Notes: generated by a model from the letters alone, not told the origin. DNA of 55,786 nucleotides from Thermodesulfobacteriaceae bacterium (GCA_025062245.1 JANXAD010000008.1:1-55786), one strand, 5' to 3'. Counted from the first letter of the stretch, positions 27,171 through 36,644 are shown. Numbers and translations: made by a program.

Positions 27171-27333
27171 TTTTTTGATTTTTAATTTTACCATTTTCTT
27201 ACATTCCAAATAAGAGGTAGAACTTATGCAGCAATTTAAAGTTACAGAATTTTAAAAAGGTTATCAATTTTAAAATAGATAGAGAGAAAGTATTTTTTTA
27301 AGGGTATCAAGGGTGAAAAAGTTGATCTAAGTG

Positions 27334-27416
27334 TGCGGGAGGCGGGATTTGAACCCGCACGGGGAAATCCCCACCGGATCCTAAGTCCGGAGCGTCTACC
27401 TTTCCGCCACTCCCGC
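27334..27416 (-). tRNA. tRNA-Leu (anticodon UAG)
   Basis: Read on the minus strand, the acceptor arm GCGGGAG pairs with CTCCCGC. The anticodon stem CCGGA/TCCGG encloses the loop CTTAGGA, giving anticodon UAG for CUA codons. A long variable arm (TGGGGATTTCCCCG) is diagnostic of leucine. The T arm contains GGTTCAAATCC. The discriminator base is A and CCA is not encoded. It stands alone, between two decayed transposase copies. Confidence 0.96.
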
Positions 27417-27477
27417 AACGGAAAAAAGCCATTATTTAAAAATTATAAATTTAATTTTCTTTAACTTCAAGAGAAGT

Positions 27478-27775
27478 TATGAGTCCATATGATTGGAGAC
27501 TGCATATCATTTTTTTATATATTCTTTGCCATACCATCTTAAAGGTGGCTTATTATTTAAGTCATGGGGCTCCTTATCTCCATATACCAATATCAAATCA
27601 TCTATCAATTCCCTGTGTTAAAGGCCTTTAAATCTTTTAAAAACCCTTCCTACCTATACTTTATAAACTCCTCCTCCAAGGTCTTTTTTTAGCTTTTTAC
27701 CTAATTTTCCCCTTTAAGATACTTTTTTAATTTAGTGCCATATTTATCTTGAAACTCTATGACCTTAAGCCTAAG
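27478..27775 (-). mobile_element. Decayed DDE (rve-type) transposase, copy 2
   Basis: On the minus strand one frame reads KVIEFQDKYGTKLKKYLKG near 27710-27765, like the helix-turn-helix start of IS481-type transposases. Another reads DLNNKPPLRWYGKEYIKK near 27510-27560, the C-terminal end. The middle is deleted. The 3' ends of the two copies match closely (GAGTCCATATGATTGG here, GAGACCATAGGATTTGG near 26560). Inactive. Confidence 0.62.
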
Positions 27776-27805
27776 GAAAACCTCCAAAAGTAAGGAGGTA
27801 TATCT

Positions 27806-27834
27806 TTGACGGATAACTTAATTTGTATTATATT
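27806..27834 (+). promoter_or_regulatory. Sigma-70-type promoter before cobU
   Basis: TTGACG (27806-27811), a 17-base spacer and TATATT (27829-27834) make a near-consensus promoter. Transcription would start around 27841, only about 7 bases before the ATG at 27848, giving an almost leaderless message. The same bases also form a TTG start codon with an AAGGAGGT site upstream; both readings cannot be the main one. Confidence 0.5.
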
Positions 27835-28378
27835 GGTAACCATCGGTATGGTGATTTTAATTTTAGGCGGTGCTAAAAGCGGGAAAAGCAAATTCGCTCT
27901 TGAATATGCAGAAAACCTTTCTTTTATTAAAAATTTTTATTACCTGGCTACAGCTCAAGCTTTAGATGAAGAGATGAAGGAGAAAATAGAGAAACATCAA
28001 CGAGAAAGAAAGGAATTTTGGAAGTTAATCGAAGAACCTATAGAAATTAAGGAAAAATTAGAACTTTTAAATGAGTCTGGAAATTTAATTTTGATAGATT
28101 GTCTAACTTTGTGGATAACTAATCTTATGGAAAAAAATTTAGAAATAGAAATCAAATTTAGAGAATTTTTAGAGATTTTGGAATTTTTTTCAAAAAAGGA
28201 AGACCGTGGAGTTATTTGTGTAGGAAATGAGGTTGGTCTTGGTTTAGTTCCAGAAAATTTTTTAGGAAGAAAGTTTAGAGACTATGCAGGACTTCTTAAT
28301 CAAAGGGTGGCAAATTTAGCCAAGGAGGTTTACTTTTTAGTAGCAGGTTGTCCTATAAAAATAAAACATGAAGCTTAA
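27806..28378 (+). CDS. cobU: Adenosylcobinamide kinase / adenosylcobinamide-phosphate guanylyltransferase
   Basis: Phosphorylates adenosylcobinamide and then adds GMP in late cobalamin assembly and salvage. The P-loop GGAKSGKS and the motifs YLATAQALDEEM (guanylylated-His region nearby, KHQRER), LIDCLTLWITNL and VGNEVGLGLVPEN are all typical. The start is uncertain: TTG at 27806 has a strong AAGGAGGT site, while ATG at 27848 gives the family-like start MVILILGGAKSGKS. The ATG form has 176 residues. It overlaps the radical SAM gene by 11 bases. No other cob gene is near, and no cobalamin riboswitch was seen. Confidence 0.9.
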   Translation: MTDNLICIILVTIGMVILILGGAKSGKSKFALEYAENLSFIKNFYYLATAQALDEEMKEKIEKHQRERKEFWKLIEEPIEIKEKLELLNESGNLILIDCLTLWITNLMEKNLEIEIKFREFLEILEFFSKKEDRGVICVGNEVGLGLVPENFLGRKFRDYAGLLNQRVANLAKEVYFLVAGCPIKIKHEA

Positions 28379-29369
28379 AATTCCTAAGCCTATTTCAGCA
28401 GGAATTATACTTTCTTATAAATGTTCCTCTCAGTGTAAGCATTGCCTATACTATTCTTCTCCTCTCTGGAAAGGAGACTGGATGGAAGAGGAATTATTAA
28501 CTGAAACCTTGGAAATTCTATCTACCCTGGTAAAAAGGTCTTCTTTCTTGTCTTTTAACTACGGAGTTCACCTTTCAGGGGGTGAACCTTTTTTGAATTT
28601 TGAACTTCTTCTTAAAGCGGTAAAAATAGCTAAAAAGTTGAAAATTTCTCCCATCTTAGTGGAAACTAATGCAGTTTGGTGCTTAAGAGAAGATCTTAGC
28701 TTAGAAAAATTAAGAACTCTTAAAGAAGTAGGACTTGATGGAATTTTAATAAGTGTAAATCCCTTTCTTTTAGAGTATGTTCCCTTTAAAAGGACTAAAC
28801 TTGCCATAGATTGTGCTTCTCGCATATTTTCTGAAGGAGTCTTAATCTATCAAGAAGTTTTTTATCACGAGTTTAAAAGGTTGAATATAGAAGAGACTCT
28901 TCCTCTTAAAAATTACTTAGAAAAGTCTGGTTATGGACTTTACTTTGCGGAACTCTTACCTATGGGAAGGGCATGTTATGAGCTTTCCTTTCTTTTTAAA
29001 AAATATCCTCCAGAGGTTTTTTTTGGAAAAAATTGTAAGGCTGAACTTTTGAGTCCTTACCATGTTCATGTAGATAATTATGGAAATTATCTAACGGGAT
29101 TTTGCGCAGGATTATCCTTAGGACATATAACTGAGTTAAAATCTTTGGTAGAAGAGGGGATAAACTTAAAGAAAAAGCCCCTTTTAGACCTTCTTCTTCA
29201 AGATATCAAACTTTTTTATCAAATGGCTGTTAAGGAATTTGGATATCAACCTCCTGAGGAAGGCTTTATTTCTAAATGTCATCTTTGTTTGGATATAAGA
29301 AGATTTTTAGTCTCTAAGGGTGCTAATTTTCAAGAACTCGTTCCAAAAGAGTATTATCAAGTAAGTTAA
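28368..29369 (+). CDS. Radical SAM protein with C-terminal cysteine region
   Basis: A 333-residue radical SAM enzyme. CSSQCKHC near residue 20 holds the [4Fe-4S] cluster that cleaves S-adenosylmethionine, and LSGGEPFLN is the SAM-binding GGEP motif. Further cysteines at the C-terminus (NCKAE, FCAG and CHLC) resemble a SPASM/twitch-like site for an auxiliary cluster. Substrate unknown. It is coupled to cobU upstream (11-base overlap) and a nucleoside-phosphorylase-like gene downstream (2-base gap), which suggests cofactor or nucleoside chemistry. No peptide precursor gene was found. Confidence 0.8.
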   Translation: MKLKIPKPISAGIILSYKCSSQCKHCLYYSSPLWKGDWMEEELLTETLEILSTLVKRSSFLSFNYGVHLSGGEPFLNFELLLKAVKIAKKLKISPILVETNAVWCLREDLSLEKLRTLKEVGLDGILISVNPFLLEYVPFKRTKLAIDCASRIFSEGVLIYQEVFYHEFKRLNIEETLPLKNYLEKSGYGLYFAELLPMGRACYELSFLFKKYPPEVFFGKNCKAELLSPYHVHVDNYGNYLTGFCAGLSLGHITELKSLVEEGINLKKKPLLDLLLQDIKLFYQMAVKEFGYQPPEEGFISKCHLCLDIRRFLVSKGANFQELVPKEYYQVS

Positions 29370-29371
29370 GA

Positions 29372-30058
29372 ATGTTTTGGTATCTTCCAAAGATTCAAAC
29401 AGGGAAACGGGCAATTTTAGCCTTAGTTTGGTCAGAAGGAAAGTTTCTTCAAAAAAAATTAAACTGGAAAAGGACTTTAAAGTGGTTTAATTTTTACCTT
29501 AGTTATCATGAAAAAGCTTTGCTTTTAACACCTATTTTAGGAGCTCCGGCTTTAGCCTTAGCTTTAGAATTTCTTAAACAATTAGGTGTAGAAGAAGTTT
29601 TAGCTTTGGGGTGGGTTGGAACCATAACTTCAAGCTTAAAGATAGGCGAAATTTTTTTACCTACCAAGGCTTATCCTTTAGAAGGAACCAGTAAAATTTA
29701 TCAAAAAGGTAAAAAATGCTTTTTTCCTGAAAAAGAACTTTTTAAGAGGATAGAAATTTTTTTGAAAGAAAAAAACTTAGAATTTAAAAAGGGTTCTCTT
29801 TTAAGTACAGATGCTCCCTGGTTTTTTGAAAGAAGTTTTCATTTTTTAAAGAAGTGGTTAAATAAAGTAGAAGGTATGGATATGGAAACTTCAGCCTTTT
29901 TTTCAGTTTGTCAAAGCTTAAATTTAAAGGGAGTGGCTATACACTTGGTAAGTGATGAAGTTGGGAAGTTAAGTGAAAAAACTTTTATAAAAATTTTTGA
30001 GGAAAGAAGGGAAAGTTTATTAGGACTATGGGAAAGGTTTATAAATCACGAAATATAA
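29372..30058 (+). CDS. Nucleoside phosphorylase-family protein
   Basis: A 228-residue member of the PNP/UDP phosphorylase fold. Recognisable pieces are LTPILGAPALALALEFL, the LALGWVGTITSSLKIGEIF loop (normally GxaGa), and GMDMETSAFF, whose Met-Glu pair contacts ribose. The early phosphate-binding arginines are not obvious, so a hydrolase role (as in MTA/futalosine hydrolases) is possible. It overlaps the J-domain gene by 31 bases. Confidence 0.7.
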   Translation: MFWYLPKIQTGKRAILALVWSEGKFLQKKLNWKRTLKWFNFYLSYHEKALLLTPILGAPALALALEFLKQLGVEEVLALGWVGTITSSLKIGEIFLPTKAYPLEGTSKIYQKGKKCFFPEKELFKRIEIFLKEKNLEFKKGSLLSTDAPWFFERSFHFLKKWLNKVEGMDMETSAFFSVCQSLNLKGVAIHLVSDEVGKLSEKTFIKIFEERRESLLGLWERFINHEI

Positions 30059-30894
30059 ATCCCTTTGAGGTTTTAGGTTTATCTCCTCAAATAGTTAAAG
30101 ACCTGAGTGAAGAAAACCTTTATAAACTTGTAAAAAGTATTTACAAAACTTTACAAATGATTTATCATCCAGATCGGGGAGGTAATTCAGAGAAAGCTTT
30201 AGAACTCAATTTAGCTTTTGAGGTTCTAAATTTAGAAAAAAATCCTGAAAGTTTTAGAAGACATAGGAAGGCTTATATAGAAAGACTTTCTCGCAAAAGT
30301 TTAAAAAATGAGTTAAAGGAATGGCAAGGCAGATATCGTAAACTTTCTTTTTATAACGAGCTTCTAAAGGAAAGATTTTGGCAATTTTTAGAAAGGGGCT
30401 TTGAAGATTTAAAGAAATCCTTAGAAAATGAAAAGAAGACTTTACGTTTAAAAATTTTTGATTTAGTTTCTCACATCAATTTTTCAGACCTTTTGAGAAT
30501 TAAAAAACAGATGTTTTTTAAAGAAATTATCCTTTCTTCTGAAATTCTCTTAAAAAGAACAGGGTGGGAAAATTTTTATCATCCTGTCAAAGATTATAAA
30601 ATTTTAGGAACAGTTAAGAGAGAGCACTTAGAGCCTTGGACTTTGTTAGTGAGAGACTTAAAAGAAGAAAGGGTCTTTTTAAAAGACTATCTCAAAAAAG
30701 AAACCTTTGTAAGAGAAGTTTTGTTTTACTTGGTCCCTGAACTAAAAACTAATTCTTATTTATTTATCTATTATCCCTTTGAAGCTCAAAAAGTTTACTT
30801 AGAGGGAGTAATTTTAAAAGTAGAAGAAATTTCTTATTTTGAGTTTTCGGAGTTTTTAAAAAACTCTTCCCTTTTGACAAATATTCAAGATTGA
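30028..30894 (+). CDS. J-domain (DnaJ-like) protein
   Basis: A 288-residue protein with one N-terminal J domain (about 10-75): NPFEVLGLS, the DnaK-activating HPD tripeptide in YHPDRGGNSEKA, then LNLAFEVLN. The rest is helical, without zinc-finger or CTD substrate domains, so it is a specialised co-chaperone rather than DnaJ. Its start lies inside the phosphorylase-like gene (31-base overlap), implying coupled translation. The partner DnaK and client are unknown. Confidence 0.8.
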   Translation: MGKVYKSRNINPFEVLGLSPQIVKDLSEENLYKLVKSIYKTLQMIYHPDRGGNSEKALELNLAFEVLNLEKNPESFRRHRKAYIERLSRKSLKNELKEWQGRYRKLSFYNELLKERFWQFLERGFEDLKKSLENEKKTLRLKIFDLVSHINFSDLLRIKKQMFFKEIILSSEILLKRTGWENFYHPVKDYKILGTVKREHLEPWTLLVRDLKEERVFLKDYLKKETFVREVLFYLVPELKTNSYLFIYYPFEAQKVYLEGVILKVEEISYFEFSEFLKNSSLLTNIQD

Positions 30895-30935
30895 TTAAAA
30901 TAGGTTTTCCAGAGCTTTGAAGGAGGTTAGCTTTT

Positions 30936-32105
30936 ATGATTAAAAAGGAGGAAAGAAGCTTTCTTTTAGATCAACAAGACCAAAAAGTAAGAGAACAACT
31001 TTCCAAGATTAGTCATAAAATTATGGTCATGTCTGGAAAGGGAGGGGTGGGGAAAAGCACGGTAGCGGTAAATGTAGCTGTAGGGCTTTCGTTACAAGAT
31101 TTTATGGTTGGACTCTTAGATGTAGATTTACACGGACCTAATGTTCCTAAAATGCTTGGTGCCAGAGACTTAAAACTTTCTCGTAGACCTGATGGAAGAT
31201 TGGGAGCTATAAATTACTCTCCTAATCTTAAGTTTCTTTCTATTGAACCCCTTTTACCCTCTGAGGATTCTGCCATTATCTGGAGAGGACCTATTAAAAT
31301 TTCTGCCATCAGACAGTTCATTGGAGATATAGATTGGGGAAAACTAGACTACCTAATTATAGATGCACCCCCTGGAACAGGAGATGAACCCTTAACTGTA
31401 GCTAAGACCATCCCTGAGGCTTATGCTTTAATCGTAACTACTCCCCAAGAAGTATCCTTGATTGATGTTAAAAAATCTATTCGTTTTTGTCAAAAAGTAA
31501 AATTAAGAATTTTAGGATTAGTTGAAAATATGAGCGGTTTCATCTGTCCTCACTGTGGTAAAGGAATAGACCTTTTTAAAAAGGGGGGAGGACAAAAGTT
31601 AGCAGAAGAGATGGGAGTAAGATTTTTAGGAAGAATTCCTGTGGATCCAAGAATAGTAGATACTGGAGATATAGGAAAACCCATAATTGCAGCCTATCCA
31701 GAAAGTATTACTGCTAAAGCTTTTGAAGAATTAGTGAGAAATATCGTTTCTGCCACAGAAGAAATGTATAGAGATGTTTTAGAAGAACGTTTTATGAGAA
31801 TTGCTATCCCTGTAAGTAGTCCCGTAAAATTTGAATCAGATTTAAGTAAGGTTTCTCTTTTTGCAATTTATGATATAGAAAATAATAAAATTTTGATAAA
31901 GGATGTGGTAAAAAAACCGGAGAACACAGACTTAATTACCTTTTTAAAAGATCAAGTGGTTACCCATGTAATTCTATTTAATCCTTCTAAGGAATGGGCC
32001 GATACCTTAGTGCAAAATCAAATTAGAGTCTTAATTACAGATTCCTTTGAAGAACATCCTGACCGTTTGATAGAAGAATATTTAAGAGAAAAACAGAAGC
32101 ACTAA
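30936..32105 (+). CDS. mrp: Mrp/ApbC Fe-S cluster carrier ATPase with NifX-like C-terminal domain
   Basis: P-loop NTPase that carries and delivers Fe-S clusters. The deviant Walker [11 protein letters not shown] and [15 protein letters not shown] define the Mrp family, and the CPHCG pair bridges a cluster between subunits. Residues about 290-389 form a second domain ([19 protein letters not shown]) like NifX/NifB dinitrogenase-cofactor domains, as in Mrp proteins of sulfate reducers. It has a strong GGAGG site and lies 41 bases after the J-domain gene. Confidence 0.92.
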   Translation: MIKKEERSFLLDQQDQKVREQLSKISHKIMVMSGKGGVGKSTVAVNVAVGLSLQDFMVGLLDVDLHGPNVPKMLGARDLKLSRRPDGRLGAINYSPNLKFLSIEPLLPSEDSAIIWRGPIKISAIRQFIGDIDWGKLDYLIIDAPPGTGDEPLTVAKTIPEAYALIVTTPQEVSLIDVKKSIRFCQKVKLRILGLVENMSGFICPHCGKGIDLFKKGGGQKLAEEMGVRFLGRIPVDPRIVDTGDIGKPIIAAYPESITAKAFEELVRNIVSATEEMYRDVLEERFMRIAIPVSSPVKFESDLSKVSLFAIYDIENNKILIKDVVKKPENTDLITFLKDQVVTHVILFNPSKEWADTLVQNQIRVLITDSFEEHPDRLIEEYLREKQKH

Positions 32106-32743
32106 GGTTTAAAAAATTTTTTTAAAAGTTTGTTTTTCCAATCAGTTTTTAAAAGTATATATATAAAAACCAGTAAAATGGCTAATAGAACTATAGTGTA
32201 AGATCCTCGTTGGAGATATTCCTTAAGCAAGACCTCATTTTTTCCAAAGAAGTAACCACAAAGAGCTAAAAAGGTAACCCATATAAAGGCTCCCAGAGTA
32301 GTATATAAGCAAAAAAGAAAAAGTCCCATTCTTGCAAATCCTGCTGGGATAGAGATAATTTGTCTTATTCCAGGAAGAAGTCTTCCTATGAAGGTGCTAA
32401 AGGTTCCGTGATGATTCCAAAAAAGGTCTACCCTTTGAAGGGAATATTCAGTAAGTAAAATATATTTTCCATATTTTTTTATTAGATGTTGAAAAGCTGG
32501 TCTTCCGAGTTTTAAAGCTAAGTAGTAGTTAAAAAGGGCTCCCATCAAACTTCCTAAGGTGCCAGATAAAATGACTCCAGAGAGAGAAAGCTTTCCCTTA
32601 TAGGCTAAGTAAGCTGCTGGAGGAATTACTACCTCACTGGGGAAAGGTATAAAAGAGGATTCAATTACCATTAGAAAAAAAACTCCAAAGTATCCAGTCT
32701 TTTCAAAAAATTTTAAAAAATAATAAATACTCTCTTCAAGCAT
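32102..32743 (-). CDS. DedA-family membrane protein
   Basis: Integral membrane protein of the DedA/SNARE-associated (VTT) family, proposed to act as a lipid carrier flippase and in proton-driven homeostasis. Motifs include [17 protein letters not shown], the [14 protein letters not shown] segment and [18 protein letters not shown], with the conserved Arg and Pro. Several hydrophobic segments follow. The ATG at 32743 is preferred; a TTG three codons upstream is possible. It overlaps mrp by 4 bases at the 3' ends. Confidence 0.9.
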   Translation of the reverse strand: MLEESIYYFLKFFEKTGYFGVFFLMVIESSFIPFPSEVVIPPAAYLAYKGKLSLSGVILSGTLGSLMGALFNYYLALKLGRPAFQHLIKKYGKYILLTEYSLQRVDLFWNHHGTFSTFIGRLLPGIRQIISIPAGFARMGLFLFCLYTTLGAFIWVTFLALCGYFFGKNEVLLKEYLQRGSYTIVLLAILLVFIYILLKTDWKNKLLKKFFKP

Positions 32744-32814
32744 TAAAAACAAATTATAACATAAAATAAAATTTTAACGATTTTTAAGGTAGTATAATGA
32801 AAATTGTGTATGCT

Positions 32815-33275
32815 TGGGAAGTTGAGGTGAAAACGGAAGACCAAGAGTCAAGCTAAGAGGGTAGTCCCAGAAAAGCAGTTACGAAGAAAATGTTTGAGAC
32901 CTTAATCATTGAAGAAATCTTAAAAGGTGTAAAAAACCTTTTAGAGAAGCTCTTCATAGAAGAGAGAAGTGCCTTTGGTTATGAAAATTAAGAGGTAGGG
33001 AATGGATTTTACTAAAGAAGGCTAAGGATGCTCCTCGGAGAGATTAATAATCTAAGAATCCCACGCACAGGATTAAAAATTTTAAGCCTCTTTGAAGGCC
33101 CAGAAAGTTAGTAAATTTTTGGATATCAGGAAGTTCGTAAGTATGCAGAGAGTAAGATAAGGAATTCTGAGGAGATAATAGGGAGAACTCAAGGGATATC
33201 GAGGAGAGAAATAGGGTGATAATGGAATTAGAAAAGCTACGACATAAGAAAAATTCTATACGTTAAAAATTTGAC
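32815..33275 (+). mobile_element. Decayed IS256-family (Mutator-type) transposase
   Basis: From the ATG at 32890 one frame reads IEEILKGVKNLLEKLFIEE, then after a stop GNGFY, a second stop, and RRLRMLLGEINNLRIPRTG, then SLFEGPES. This is the N-terminal pattern of IS256 transposases (NGYY.R...T..G.I.DL.VPR, then F.P..F). It keeps one frame with in-frame stops. The DDE core is missing or unreadable. The downstream part to 33275 is probably more of the same decay. Confidence 0.65.
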
Positions 33276-33284
33276 ATTATAATT

Positions 33285-33537
33285 GAGACCTTTACAAAAT
33301 TCAATGGTTTAAAACAATTAGGTAATTTTGCAAATCACTGAAAACGGTTAAATTGGGGGCAGATAGGAGATAGCAAAGAGAAGGGCTTAGGAAGTAAAAG
33401 AGGATATCGAGTTAGTAAAGAGTTAAGAGAGGAGTTAAAAGAATTTTAATTTTAAGAGTTTTGATTAATATTTAAGGGTTTTTTAATGAAATTTAGAAAC
33501 AAAAAAGAATTTTTAGACCGAATTTTTCAAAGGTCTC
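33285..33537 (+). mobile_element. 253-bp non-autonomous IS5-like element, copy 2
   Basis: Inverted ends GAGACCTTTACAAAATTC (33285-33302) and GAATTTTTCAAAGGTCTC (33520-33537) match at 16 of 18 positions. The seven bases TATAATT directly flank both ends (33278-33284 and 33538-33544), a clean target duplication. The interior shares the AAATTGGGGGCAGATAGGA and GGCTTAGGAAG blocks with copy 1 at 2.1 kb. It cannot encode a transposase. Confidence 0.82.
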
Positions 33538-33558
33538 TATAATTTTTAATTTTAGGGA

Positions 33559-33586
33559 TTGTTTCTTTTAAATTTTATTATATATT
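33559..33586 (+). promoter_or_regulatory. Candidate promoter of the formate dehydrogenase operon
   Basis: TTGTTT (33559-33564), a 16-base spacer and TATATT (33581-33586) lie 38 bases before the fdhA start, which has a strong AAAGGGGGAG ribosome site. The -35 is only a partial match. Confidence 0.35.
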
Positions 33587-33623
33587 GTTTTAAACAAAAT
33601 GTAGCTTTTAAAGGGGGAGTTCT

Positions 33624-36600
33624 ATGGAAAAAGTTTTACAGGAATTTAAAGAAAGTTTGAAGGAAACAAGGATAAAGGATGCCAAGGTAACTACTACTAT
33701 TTGTCCTTACTGTTCGGTAGGATGTAGCATTTTGGTTTATGTGAAAGATGGTAAGGTAATAAACATAGAGGGGGATCCGGAGTCTCCTATTAATCAAGGA
33801 ACTCTTTGTCCTAAAGGTGCTTCTCTTTATCAGATGGCAAACAACCCCTACAGAGCTACTCAACCTCTTTATCGTGCTCCTTTCAGTAAGGAATGGCAAA
33901 CTGTTACTTGGGACTGGGCTTTAGATAGAATTGCCCGTTTAGTAAAAGAGACCAGAGATGCAACCTTTGTTCAAAAAAATGAAAAAGGACAGGTGGTTAA
34001 TCGTTGTGAGGGAATAGCCCATGTGGGTTCTGCAGCTTTGGATAATGAAGAGTGTTATATTCTTCAGAAACTTATGCGAGCCTTAGGTTTAGTTTGGATT
34101 GAACATCAGGCGCGTATATGACACTCTCCCACAGTTGCGGCTCTGGGAGAGTCGTTAGGAAGAGGAGCTATGACCAATCATTACATTGATTTCAAAAATG
34201 CAGATGTTATTTTAGTTATGGGAGCAAATCCTGCCGAAAATCATCCTGTTTCTATGAAATGGATTTTAAAAGCTAAGGAAGAAAGAGGGGCTAAACTTAT
34301 AGTAATTGACCCAAGATTTACTAAAACTGCCTCTAAAGCCGATCTTTATTTTCCTATTCGTTCAGGAACAGATATAGCCTTCTTAGGAGGTTTTATAAAA
34401 TATATCATAGATAATGAACTTTACTTTAAGGATTATGTAATTCACTATACCGATGCAAGTTTTCTCGTAGATCCTGAATTTAAGCTTCCTGATGATTTAG
34501 ATGGAGTTTTTTCTGGTTTTAATGAAATAACCCGAACCTATGATAAAGCTACCTGGAAGTTTCAATTAGATGAAAACGGAGTTCCTAAGAAGGATCCAAC
34601 CTTACAGGACCCCCACTGTGTGTTTCAGCTTTTAAAGAGACATTTTGCAAGGTATACCATAGATATGGTATCAGAAATTACAGGAGCGGATAAGGAAAAA
34701 ATAGAGGCAGCTTACAAAATTATGGGGGAGACTGGAAAACCTAACAAGGTTTTAACGGTGCTTTATGCTATGGGATGGACTCAACACACTATTGGGGCTC
34801 AAATTGTAAGAGCCGTATCTATTGTTCAGTTACTTTTGGGAAATGTGGGGATGGCAGGGGGTGGAATTAATGCTTTAAGAGGTGAATCTAATGTGCAAGG
34901 AGCCTGTGATAATGGTCTTCTTTTTCACATTTTAACGGGTTATAATCCTGCTCCTTCAGCCAGTGATGTGGATTTGAAAACCTATATTGAGAAATATACT
35001 CCCCAGACTAACGAACCTAAAAGTACCAATTGGCTTTCTAACAGACCCAAATACATTATAAGCTATTTAAAGGCTTTATATGGAGATCATGCTACTTCTG
35101 AAAATGATTACTGTTATGAATATTTACCTAAAAGAGAGGATGGAGAAAGTCTTACTTGGCTTGAGCTTTTTGACAAAATGTATGAAGGAAAATTTAAAGG
35201 ATTTTTTGCCTGGGGACAAAATCCTGCCTGTTCTACCTCTAATGCTAATAAGGTAAGAAAGGCTTTAGCTAAGCTTGACTGGATGGTGGCCGTTAATCTT
35301 TGGGACAATGAAACTGCCTCCTTTTGGAGAGGACCTGAAATGAATCCTGAAGAAATAAAAACAGAAGTTTTCTTTCTTCCCTGTGCCTCTTCAGTTGAAA
35401 AGGAGGGAAGTATTACCAATTCTGGAAGATGGCTCCAATGGAGATATGAAGCAGTAAAGCCCCCTGGAGAATGTTTGCCTGATGCAGACATCATAAATGA
35501 ACTATATTTTAGGATTAAAAAACTTTATGAGACTGAAGGAGGAGTTTTCCCTGAACCTATAATTCACTTAACTTGGGAATACGGAAAAAAGAACCAAGAA
35601 GGTAAAATTGAACATATGAATCCCCACCTTATAGCGAAAGAGATGAACGGATATTTTGTAACAGATATTTTAGAGCACCCTTTAGATGGAAAAAGTTACC
35701 AGAAGGGTCAGCAGATTCCTAACTTTTTATACTTAATGGATGATGGAAGCACCGCTTGTGGTAACTGGTTATACTGCGGAAGTTATACTGAGGAAGGAAA
35801 TATGATGGCTAGGAGAGGACAAGAAGATCCAACTGGACTTGGGATGTATCCTAATTGGGCTTGGTGTTGGCCTTTAAATAGAAGGATTCTTTACAACAGA
35901 GCCAGTGTAGATCCTGAGGGAAAACCTTGGGATCCAAAAAGAGCAGTTATTAAGTGGGATGAAGCTCAGAGTAAGTGGATAGGAGACGTGCCAGATGGTT
36001 CAGCTCCTCCCCTTGCAAAGGAAGGAGGAAAGTTACCCTTTATTTTAAAGCCCTTAGGTGTAGGAGCTATTTTCGGACCTGGAATGGTAGATGGACCCTT
36101 TCCAACCCATTATGAACCACCTGAGTCCCCTCTTACTAAACACCCCTTTTATAGTAAAGTTTTTTATAATCCAGTTATTAAGATCTTTTGCACACCTGAA
36201 GATTTATTAGCAGCTTGTGGTGATGAGAAGTATCCCTATATAGGTTCAACTTATAGAGTAACTGAACATTGGCAAACAGGTCTTATGACGAGAACTACTG
36301 ACTGGTTAAGGGAACTTGAACCTCAAAATTTTGTAGAACTAAGTGTAGAATTAGCGGAGGAATTAGGGATTAAAAGTGGAGACAAGGTAATAGTATCTTC
36401 CTGTAGAGGTAAAATTTGGGCTATAGCTATAGTTACACCTCGTATAAAGCCTTTAAAGGTTATGGGGAAAACAGTTCACTTTGTAGGACTTCCATGGCAC
36501 TATGGATGGAGATGGCCTGAGGATGGAAGGGGAGGGGATAATGCCAACCTTCTTACTCCTTCGGTAGGAGATGCCAACACCCTTTGTCCTTCAACTAAAG

Positions 36601-36629
36601 TTTTTATGGTAAACATAGAGAAAATTTAA
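33624..36629 (+). CDS. fdhA: Selenocysteine-containing formate dehydrogenase, catalytic subunit
   Basis: Oxidises formate (or reduces CO2) at a Mo/W-bis-pterin centre. The reading frame runs for 1001 residues through an internal TGA at 34119-34121, read as selenocysteine 166 in ARI-U-HSPTVAAL, where homologues have Sec or Cys. A hairpin directly after the TGA and exact frame continuity across it exclude a pseudogene. The N-terminal CPYCSVGC..CPKG motif binds a [4Fe-4S] cluster; the C-terminal molybdopterin dinucleotide-binding domain ends the protein. No Tat signal (the start is MEKVLQEFKESLKE), so it should be cytoplasmic. fdhB follows 15 bases later. Confidence 0.95.
34123..34152 (+). promoter_or_regulatory. 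Bacterial SECIS hairpin for Sec insertion in fdhA
   Basis: ACTCTCCCA and TGGGAGAGT form a perfect 9-bp stem starting two bases after the TGA, closing a 12-base loop CAGTTGCGGCTC. The position and the G-T-rich loop match SelB-binding elements of formate dehydrogenase genes. selA, selB and selC must lie elsewhere. Confidence 0.88.
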
Positions 36630-36644
36630 ACCGGGAGGAATTCT

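Noticed and set aside
27417-27805. Cobalamin riboswitch upstream of cobU
   Set aside because: No B12-box-like sequence or conserved core was seen; the region is explained by a transposase remnant.
26490-27805. Integrated island targeting tRNA-Leu
   Set aside because: The remnants are DDE transposases, not tyrosine integrases, and no duplicated tRNA 3' end is visible.
34119-34170. Formate dehydrogenase as a broken pseudogene or two genes
   Set aside because: Frame is kept exactly, the TGA sits at the catalytic residue, and a SECIS hairpin follows; a single selenoprotein explains all.
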